Assembly (NCBI GenBank): GCA_003996215.1
Contig: QJPP01005250.1
Span: 1 to 64,000, forward strand
Length of the DNA: 64,000 bases
Direction: 5' to 3'
Source: Jaltomata sinuosa
Taxonomy: Eukaryota; Streptophyta; Magnoliopsida; Solanales; Solanaceae
Made by a program: the position numbers and the translations under genes. Positions 56,100 through 64,000 of the stretch are shown here, piece by piece. Within the stretch, counting starts at the first letter, position 1, and each line of letters starts with the position of its first letter. The notes under the pieces were generated by a model, which saw only the letters and a program-made list of their open reading frames with translations, searched no databases and had not been told where the DNA came from.

Positions 56100-57660
56100 G
56101 TGGTGGTCTTTTTTGAGGCTGCTCAATTGTCTTTTTCAGTAGGGTACTCAGACTTCCCCTTTTTTCCAGCTTTCTTAGACTCAGCCTGCTTCTCTATCTT
56201 CTTAAAAGTGATCAACTCTTCTTGCACTTTATGATTTTTTCTTGGAGGTGTATCAATCATGCCCCTACCACTCCTCAAGGTGATTTCCATCACTTTCTTA
56301 GGATTTTCTGTATCACTAGGCAAACCCCCTAGAGGTCTTGTATTATGCGCCTAAGCTAGCTGTCCCATTTGAACTTCTAATGTCTTTGTGGCTAATTGCT
56401 GATTTTTTATGTCAGCAGCCATCTATTCTTGATTAACCATGATCTTCTTCAACATGTCCTCAATATTGTTGGCCTGAGTGTTGTTCTGCACACCTCGCTG
56501 TTGTTGATCCTGATTACTGCCCCAAGATTAGTTAGGCTGACCCTGCCAATTTCGATTATAGGAACTCCCATGGTTTAAATTTCCTTTCTATGCATTACCT
56601 ACAAAGTTTACCGACTAATGATTCGTTTAACATAAGTCTGCCGAATGACCACTCAACTCACAAGTTTTGCACCAAGTCTGTACCCACTGCACTGCATTAA
56701 CTAGAGCCTGAGGTTGAGTAGCACTCAACTTGTTGAATTGAGCCATCATTTGGGTCTGAAAACTGGCCAACTGTGCCGTTAGTGCTGTGACACTATCTAA
56801 CTCAATCATACCTTCAACCTTCTTTACCGTATTTCTAGACATGTTACCATTCCAATCTGGATTCCCTTGTGCGATACAGTTGAGAAAAGTATATAGCTCA
56901 TCATATGTCTTCTCCAAAGCTTGACCACCTGCCAATGAATCTAGCAAAATCTTTGTATTGTGATCAAGACTTTCAGCAAAGGTGTGAGCTAATACCTTAT
57001 TAGTTTGCTGGTGATGCGGGCAATCCCATAGAAAAGACATGAATCTCTCTCATGCATGATAGAGATTCTTGTCTGGTTTCTGCTTGAAGTTTAGAATCTC
57101 ACTCCTCAACCTTGCAGTTTTGCCTGATGGTTAGAATCGGATGAGGAACTTCTTTGCTAAATCATCCCATGTTGTGATCGAATGTGAAGGTTATGCCTTC
57201 AACTATTTCTTTGCTTCTCCCATCAGTGAGAATGGGAAAAGTGTGAGCCTCACATAGTCTATGGAGATCTCTTTGGGAATGAATATGTCACTGATCTCCA
57301 AAAAGTTCTAGAGATAAACCTGTGGATCTTCATGTGACATGCCTTTAAAGTGCCCGCTTGTGTGCAACAATTGCACCATATTTTGCTTCTGTTCAAATTT
57401 GCCCCATGCGGCTGGCTTCTAAATGCAGGAGTTCACATTAGTTGTGAGTTGGATTGCCACTTCGCACACTATCCTACGAGCTGGTGGTGGTTCCTCCGCC
57501 ATAAATCCAGGAATAGTCTCAGCTGGTTGAACTTACCGGTTTTGATCGAGAAATGTTGCTTCTCTCAACGCGTGGTGCAAGTGTTGCTCAGGTTCAGGAA
57601 GTGTGTCAACCAGTTCCTTATCCCTTTCCAGCTTGCTCATGTTTAGAACTTGTACCTCCA
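56100..57660 (-). pseudogene. Element K gag
   Basis: This is an Athila-type gag. The region from 57660 down holds decayed capsid sequence. CPHHQQTNKVLAHTFAESLD, ILLDSLAGGQALEKTYDELY and MIELDSVTALTAQLASFQTQ follow at 57022-56730. The zinc knuckle CKTCELSGHSADLC (about 56629-56670) keeps all four ligands in C-x2-C-x4-H-x4-C spacing. After a gap the basic tail MEITLRSGRGMIDTPPRK lies at 56230-56290. Stops between 57041 and 57660 and near 56330-56600 break the frame. Confidence 0.75.
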
Positions 57661-57742
57661 AGTTAAGTAGCTAAGATCAAGTATTTAGCACTTATAAAAA
57701 CAATAGGAAAAACATAAAATGAGACGGTTGCTAATTTTCAAG

Positions 57743-57760
57743 TCCCCAGCAACGGCGCCA
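57743..57760 (-). other. Element K primer binding site (Asp tRNA)
   Basis: The minus strand reads TGGCGCCGTTGCTGGGGA, the Asp-tRNA site of Athila/Tat with one change. It is nine bases after the LTR. It fixes K as antisense with its 5' LTR on the right. Confidence 0.88.
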
Positions 57761-57769
57761 AAAACTTAT

Positions 57770-59285
57770 TGTATCCCAGCGCACACGCAAGTGTACGTGG
57801 TTGTTCAAATAATACAGTGGCTCTTGCTAGCCAAATATTGATCCCACAGGGACTTGTTCTTAGCAAGCAATCTAATCTTAATTAAAACTATTGACATTAA
57901 ACAATGCGATTTGTAACCAAGAGTTGAACTTTGTTTTATAACTAGAATGCTAGAATTAACAAAGATATGAAACTTCAGATTGTGAACAATATTTGGAGAA
58001 ATCCATGGTCGAGGAACTTACTACACAATCATGCTTAACTATGATTCATAGCCGGTGTTAATGTCTGTCGTGATCGTTGGTTTATGGGGTTGATATTATA
58101 ACCCGGGAATACTCATCCTCTAAGTCATCTATCCAAATTAATCTCACAACTACATCGTTGAGCGGGGATGTGAGTCTTTAACTTGGATGCATTCAACAAT
58201 CTTCCTATTTTATAAACCAAATGGGGCGTTTAGGTAAATATCTATCCTAACCACAAATCATACTTCACAATTGCTAACTAACAACAAAAGATATGATCCA
58301 CACCTCCTACGTTCATCATTTCATCTCTTAACTCCTATGGTCAATTCGTTTTGAGACTTGGTTGTATCCTAAAGTTCATGATGCTTTAGAATAGTTAAAG
58401 TAAGAACATAAGAACAATCACAAGACATGATAAATAATAAACCAACTAAATATCCATAATCAAGCAATCATGTTGTAGACTCAACCCTAGAAAGAGGGTG
58501 TTTAGCCACTCATAATCTAATTCGCGATTACAAAAGTGTTGTAGTTCATACAAGAATTAAGGAAAGAAAAGGAAGAGATTAAGAACCCTAAGGCAGCCTT
58601 CTCCTTGTGTTTTTTCAATCCAATGTCGTCCAAAGATGTTTACAATTGAAACCAAGTGTCCTATTTATAGTGTAGGACAAAATCCACTCGTCGGGAACAA
58701 GGTCCGTGACACGCTGCCCATAGCAGAGGCTAAGCAGCATGTCACGCTGCTCAACACCCCAAATCAAGGCCGTGGCATGGCCTAAACACGGACCTCCGCT
58801 GGTCTTTGGCAGCTTCAAGGCTGCCCACCTCCGTGTCACGTCACCCATAGCGGTGGCTAGCCTCCGTGGCATGGGGTGGTTCTTTTGACGTCCGTTTTTG
58901 CTCCCATGAACTCTTTCCATCTTTCTTTGTGTCCCCATGATTTGTCGCATGTTTGTAGGCTTCAATTAGCTTCCAATACTCCTTCAAAGTCACCTACAAG
59001 ATCTCACAACACACATAATTCCATACGACATAATAAAGCTCATCAAAGTAAACTAGAATAGGCATAGCTCAAGCTAGCAAAGCTAGTTTCCAAGTCTAAA
59101 CTCTAAATGATCTTTTTAACTTATTATGTGTTCCAAATGCTACCCAATCACTATAAACAAACATGTTAGTCACAAAGTACACCTTTTACACACTAAATAC
59201 CTTAATAGTATATCAATTTATCCTCAAAACTAAGCTTAACAAGCATGGATAATGATACTTAGGGGTGTAAATACGCCTAAGATCA
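57770..59285 (-). repeat. Element K 5' LTR (antisense, 1516 bp)
   Basis: It runs from TGTATCCCAGCGCACACG to GCCTAAGATCA and is followed by the right target duplication CAATT (59286-59290). It is collinear with 51141-52681 with scattered differences. The minus-strand tip has a 6-bp stem CTTAGG...CCTAAG (59276-59281 with 59258-59263), continued by TGAT...ATCA with one bulge. Confidence 0.88.
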
Positions 59286-59290
59286 CAATT

Positions 59291-60170
59291 CTTCAGTCAG
59301 TACCAGTGGTGAATGAGTATCCAGATGTGTTTCCTGATGAACTTCTAGGATTACCTCACGTTAGAGAAATTAACTTCGGTATTGATATGGATCCAGATAC
59401 TCAACCAATATCAATTCCATCGTATAGAATAGGGCATGTAACATTGAAGGATCTAAAGGAGCAGTTGAAAGACTTGCTTAATAAAGGCTTTTTATCAGAC
59501 CCAGTTTATCGCCTTGGGGTGCACTAGTGTTGTTCGTACATAAGAAAGATGGCACATTGAGAATGTGTATAGACTATAGAAAGCTAAATAAAGTGACAAT
59601 AAATAATAAGTATCCTTTTCCCCAAATAGATGATTTATTTGATTAGCTGCAGGGAGCTAAATACTCTTCAAAGACTGATTTGAGGTCCGGTTATCACCAG
59701 CTGAGGATTTGTGAAGTAGACATTCCCAAGACAGCTTTCTGGACAAGATATGGCACTTAGTTTCTTGTCATGTCATTTGGACTAACTAATTCCCCAACAA
59801 CCTTGATTGATATGATGAATAGGGTTTTCAAATCCTTCATGGATATGTATGTAATTGTATTTATAGATGACACCTTAGCATATTCACGTGATGAAGCAAA
59901 GCATGCAAATCATCTGAGATCAATACTACAAACACTCAAAGAGCATCAATTCTATACTAAGTTTTCCAAATGTGAGTTTTGGTTAAGCTCAGTAGCCTTT
60001 CTTGGCCGTGTGGTATCTGGAGAAGGCATCAGAGTGGATTTTCAAAAGATAGAAGCTATGAAGAATCAACCTCGATCAACTACTCCCACCGAGGTATATA
60101 GTTTCTTGGGATTAGCCAATTACTATAGGAGATTTGTGGAGGGCTTTCCTCTATTTATGCTCTATTGAGT
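59291..60170 (+). pseudogene. Element J reverse transcriptase
   Basis: The linker SVPVVNEYPDVFPDELLGLP (59297) resumes J after K. EINFGIDMDPDTQPISIPSY, LKEQLKDLLNKGF, a frame change near 59505, LFVHKKDGTLRMCIDYRKLN (59532) and KTDLRSGYHQLRI follow. The catalytic box FIDD is intact (59860-59871), then AYSRDEAKHANHLRSILQTL and FLGLANYYRRFVEGF. About four stops or shifts disable it, but the active site is conserved. Confidence 0.85.
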
Positions 60171-60800
60171 AAATTAAAAAAGAAAGCAGCTAAGTTCCAA
60201 TGGTCAAATGCTTGTGAAAGAAGCTTCCAGAAGTTGAAAGATAGATTGACTACAGCACCAGTATTTGCCTTACTATAGGGAACAGAAGGGTATGCTATGT
60301 ATTATGATGCTTAAGGTGTTGGCTTAGGTTGTTTCCTAATGCAATAAAGAAAATTTATAGCGTGCGCCTCTCAGTAGTTGAAGAAACATGAACAAAATTA
60401 CCCCACTCATAATCTGGAGGTTGCAGCAGTTGTGTTTGCACTTAAAATATGGCGCCACTATTTGTATGGGGTGCATGTTGATGTCTTTACAGACCATAAG
60501 ACTCTTCAACATCTATTCAAGCAGAAAGAGTTGAATCTACGGCAAAGGGGGTGGCTAGAGCTTCTGATGGACTATGATGTCGCTATTATCTACCACCCAG
60601 GTAAAGGTAATATTGTAGAAGATGCTCTCAGCCAATTATCTATGGGTAGACTAGCACATTCGTTACTTTTTCAGTGTGAAGTGGTTAGAGATGTTCATAG
60701 ATTAGCAAGCCTAGGAGTTAGACTCATGGACTTCGAAGATGGTGGTATAGTGGTATTGAATATGACCGAGGCATCATTTATAGCATTGGTAAAAGAGAGA
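60171..60800 (+). pseudogene. Element J RNase H
   Basis: KLKDRLTTAPVFAL lies near 60232, followed by stops near 60280-60380. KKHEQNYPTHNLEVAAVVFA (60381), GVHVDVFTDHKTLQHLFKQK with the catalytic Asp (60470-60530), LELLMDYDVAIIYHPGKGNI and VEDALSQL follow. The second half is a single clean frame from 60378 to 60803. Confidence 0.83.
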
Positions 60801-61640
60801 TAGTATGACGATTCCTTATTGATCCAGTACAAAGAGGGAATTTATCAACATCAGGTTACACCATTTAAACTAGCAGGTGATGTCATCTTGAGGTGTCGAG
60901 GTAGACTATGTGTACCTCATGTAAATGGGCTGAGACAAAAGATTATGGTTGAGGCAAATTTCTCGCACTATTCAATCCATCCCGGTTCTATGAAGATGTA
61001 TCATGACCTTAAAGAGGTCTACTGGTGGAATGATATGAAGAAAGATATAGCAGAATATGTAGCACAATGCTCTAATTGCCAGAAAGTGAAAGCAGAGCAT
61101 CAAAGGCCCGATGTCCTACCTCAGGCCATAAGTATTCCAATATGGAAATGGGAGGTTATTAATATGGATTTTGTCATAGATTTTCCCACTTATTTAGAAG
61201 ACATGATTCCATTTGGGTTATAGTTATTTGACTGACAAAATCAGCCTATTTCTTGCCTATTAAGTCCACCAGCACAACTGAGGATTATGCTAAGCTACAT
61301 ATAAAGGAGATTGTTGACTTACATGGGACCCCAGTGTCCATTATTTTAGATAGAGGTTCACAAGTTATAGCTCATTTTTGGAGATTATTCTAAAGAAGCC
61401 TAAGGACACAGGTGAATCCTAGCACTGCTTTTCATGCACAGACAAATGGCCAAGACGAGTGCACAATTCAAAGCTTGAGGATATGTTGAGAGCATGTGTG
61501 CTAGATTTTAAAGGTAAATTTGATGATTATTTACCCCTAATAGAGTGCGTATAATAACAACTATCACTCTAGCATTGGCATGTTTCATTTGAAGCTGTAT
61601 ATGGGTGATGATACAGATCGCCTATCAGTTGGTTCAAAGT
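60801..61640 (+). pseudogene. Element J integrase (zinc-binding and core)
   Basis: The zinc domain is intact: HYSIHPGSMKMYHDLKEVYW (60967) and QCSNCQKVKAEHQ (61067-61105) keep the two His and two Cys. WKWEVINMDFVIDF holds the first catalytic Asp (61145-61185). From about 61200 many stops and frame changes occur. The Asp of the second motif (ILDRG near 61345) is still seen, while the Glu region (61440-61480) is damaged. Confidence 0.8.
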
Positions 61641-62190
61641 AGGCGAGACACAGACTAGACCACAAGCCATTAAGAAGGTCAAGTTGATACAGGAGTGGTT
61701 GAAGACTACTAAGAGTCAATAAAAATCATATACAGATGTATGGCATAGAGATTTAGAGTTTTAGATTGATGATTTAGTATTCTTTAAGATATCGCCTATG
61801 AAAGGCGTTATGCAATTTTGGAAGAAAGGTAAGTTGAGTCCTAGATATATTGGGCCTTATAAAGTTATAGGTAGAATTGGTCAGGTGGCCAATGAGGTGG
61901 AATTACCTCCAGAGTTAGTTGTGGTTCACCCAGTCTTCCATGTGTCTATGCTACACAAATAATTAGGAGAACCTTCATATGCCATCCCTACAAAGGATAT
62001 TGAGTTTGCGCAAGATTTATCATTTGAGAAAGTTCCTGTGGCTATATTTGACAGGCAGGTCAGGAAGTTAAGGACTAAAGACATAGTTTTGGTCAAAGTA
62101 CTTTGGAGAAACTAGAACGTAGAATAAACCACCTGGGAAGCAGAAGCTGATATGGAAGTTAAATATTCATAAATGTTCCAAGAACTATTA
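61641..62190 (+). pseudogene. Element J integrase C-terminal region and chromodomain
   Basis: VFFKISPMKGVMQFWKKGKL (61778-61838) and SPRYIGPYKVIGRIGQVANE are followed by LPPELVVVHPVFHVSMLHK (61903-61962). The chromodomain part has VAIFDRQVRKLRTKDIVLVK (62040-62099) and TTWEAEADMEVKYS. Stops lie at 61761, 61961 and near 62115. The order is that of other chromoviruses. Confidence 0.8.
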
Positions 62191-62644
62191 TAAGGTTCTT
62201 AAGATATTTGTCTCTTTTATGTGATTGTTAGTCTCTATTGTATTTGTTTAGTTGTCATTTGATTCCCACTTGATATGTTTAGGTACATGATGTATGCCTA
62301 TGATTATCAAGACTTATGTGGATACAACTTTAGATACTGAGTATAAGGTAATTTATACAAAAAAATATAACCTTTATTTTAGTATAAGGAAAAACAGAGC
62401 CTCGTGTAGTATTTGTTGAGTATTGTATCTATCTTGACGCTCTGTGAAGCATAGTTATATGCATTCTATCTTGCTGACAGGTTCCCAATAGACCGATTTA
62501 CAAAGAAAACTATGTCAAAATTTCTGGAAATTTTAAGAGTTAACCAAATTTTAAGGACTTATTATTGAAAAAGTGAAATGGGAGTTGGTTTGGTAATCTC
62601 ACAAGTATCATGGATAAATATAAAACTTAAAGTACACTATAAGC
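62191..62644 (+). other. Element J 3' untranslated stretch
   Basis: This is about 450 bp of AT-rich sequence between the end of pol and the hairpin. I see no gene. It is longer than the near-zero spacing in Del elements and shows J is a different chromovirus subfamily. Confidence 0.5.
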
Positions 62645-62680
62645 ATCATTCGAGGATAAATGATCCTAAGTGCGGGAGAC
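62645..62680 (+). other. Element J pre-PPT stem-loop and polypurine tract
   Basis: ATCATT (62645-62650) and AATGAT (62659-62664) form a perfect 6-bp stem around an 8-nt loop with core GAGGAT (62652-62657). CCTAAGTGCGGGAGAC (16 nt) then leads to the LTR. It is noncoding here, because pol ended about 450 bp earlier. Confidence 0.65.
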
Positions 62681-63616
62681 TGGAAGGCCTCGAGAAATTT
62701 CAAATCAAGTTAATACTTTAAAGCAAGTCTAACTCTTAATCTATAAAGAGTTACGTGATGCACGTATTTTAAGAAAAATTATAGTGCACGTATAAATGGT
62801 AGAGTATACATATTAGTATATCTTTTTATGTGAAAGGAGAAAAGTGTAAATAAATTAAGTGATATCCCATAATTAATTTGGGATATTTGGGATTGGTGGG
62901 ACCCAATTCTAAGTTATTAAAAAAATAATGGAAAAAGGGGAATTAGAAAAGTGGTATGTTTGGTTGATGGAAAGCAACATACAGTAATATTACATTGTAT
63001 TTTAGAAAAAAGGAAAAATATTATTATTATTATTATGGAATTAAAGTGTCACTTATAATTAGATCATGTGGGGTCTCTTTTCCACTTTCTTTAGAAGACA
63101 TTCACATAAGAAGTAAAAAAGTTATTTTGGCTTTAGAAAAACTTTCCAGAAATAGTGCACTGCCCTTCGTCCTCTTCATCAGTGGTTTCAAGGTGAGATT
63201 TAAATTTCACAAAGCAATCAGTCATTTGTTGTATTGACCAGCATATGACAATTCGGAGTTGCTAGACAACTAGTAGTCTTTGTTCAAGAATAATGAAGAA
63301 CCATAAAAAAAAAAATTCATGTTAGGGTTCAATTTCAAAAGGTAATTATCTACCCTATACTTGAATGTAATTGTGGAATACATGTTTGGGATATAGTAGA
63401 AGGTGGTAGTCACCATTCGAATTGAATTTCACACTAGTTTTTTAAATGGATCTTGTTAGTTAGGGTTCTTGAAGAAAAAAAGAAGAATGAAATTGTGATA
63501 AAAGTGAAGTTTTGGGTATTTCTGTAGACGGGGAAGATTTATTATTCAATTTTAGAAGTTGAAAAATAAATAATTCACTCTAAGTGTTTATTAAGGGATT
63601 TGACTAATTTTGGGAA
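62681..63616 (+). repeat. Element J 3' LTR, first 936 bp
   Basis: It starts TGGAAGGCCTCGAGAAATTT and is collinear with 46406 onward until about 63614, where GATTTGACTAATTTTGG meets a Del LTR. The remainder lies right of the window, beyond element L. Confidence 0.85.
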
Positions 63617-64000
63617 TGTGATGACCCTTCCGGTCATCTTTGAAATTTTGCATTTATTACACGGTTAGAGAATTTCTATAGTGGCTCCAAGTCATTTATG
63701 ACTTGCTGGGACCAGTAATTCGGTGCCCTAATCGTTCGTTCGGTCATTTTAGCCGTTCGCCTGTTTTAGAGCTTTAAACTTAGAATATCATTGACTTTAG
63801 TCAACATTCTTAGCTAATGTGCTCGCAATTGAATTCTGATAGTTCCTTTAACTCCGGAGTGATGAGTTTGGTCTAGTTGAATCTTTAGTTGAGGTCTGAG
63901 AACTTTCGGTGTAGGTTTTGCGTGGTTTTCTCAGTTTTCAGGCCATTTGGAGCTAAAAGTGTAACTTTGGGTGACTTTCAACGATTGGAGTATCAAATTC
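63617..64000 (+). repeat. Element L: start of a Del LTR (runs off window)
   Basis: It starts TGTGATGACCCTTCCGGTCATC with an intact 7-bp tip stem (63620-63626 with 63632-63638) and follows the Del U3, matching the reverse of 41700-42100. It is inserted in the J 3' LTR. The left flank is GGGAA (63612-63616). Whether it is a solo LTR or a full element cannot be seen. Confidence 0.85.

Noticed and set aside
1..64000. Host genes, tRNA or rRNA genes
   Set aside because: Every recognisable protein segment belongs to gag, protease, RT, RNase H, integrase, chromodomain or the Athila transposon protein. Reading by eye I saw no cloverleaf or rRNA sequence. A profile search for tRNAs would be decisive.

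Overview
This window is plant nuclear repeat DNA: about 64 kb of Ty3/gypsy LTR retrotransposons inserted into one another. I see no host gene, RNA gene, CRISPR array or bacterial feature. The families are chromoviruses of the Del/Tekay type (long 3-3.5 kb LTRs that open TGTRATGACC and close GGTCGTGACA, initiator-Met tRNA primer site, chromodomain at the end of pol) and Athila/Tat-type elements (1.3-1.5 kb LTRs TGAT...ATCA, Asp-tRNA primer site). A large-genome eudicot is likely. The Del LTR ends remind me of Solanaceae, but that is an inference from familiarity, not a search. Every pol copy carries stops, frameshifts or deletions.

Layout, with my names for the elements. Left half (1-24275): the 3' end of Del-1 (1-4072) lies in Athila-type A (4073-6635), which lies in Athila-type B (6636-13759), which lies in an antisense Athila-type LTR D (13760-13943), which lies in the 3' LTR of antisense Del element C (13944-24275). 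C lies in chromovirus E (24276-26002, resumed at 35775). The left ends of Del-1, A, B, D and C are all outside the window, as expected for strict nesting. E is also interrupted by Del element F (26003-35769, target duplication GTATG). The 3' LTR of F holds an antisense Tat-like solo LTR (31476-32926, target duplication GGTGG).

Right half: a decayed chromovirus integrase G (about 36800-37690) is interrupted by Athila-type H (37691 onward). The 5' LTR of H contains an antisense solo Del LTR (38691-42102). The gag of H contains an antisense solo LTR I (43579-45001). H is then entered by chromovirus J (46406 onward). J contains a two-LTR antisense element K (51141-59285, target duplication CAATT) that has gag and protease but no reverse transcriptase or integrase. 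The 3' LTR of J is entered at 63617 by another Del LTR (L), which runs off the window.

The most interesting signal is structural. In all eight places where an element 3' end is visible (Del-1, A, B, C, E, F, J, K) a short stem-loop with an apical GAGGAC-like loop sits 16-21 nt before the LTR. The stems differ in sequence but keep their pairing across unrelated lineages. A second stem-loop lies in the first 15-35 nt of nearly every LTR, so the polypurine tract sits between two hairpins. The Athila-type elements also share a post-pol motif and a two-block noncoding region with constant spacing. Several LTR families place a CpG-rich, palindrome-rich island just upstream of a TATA-like box.
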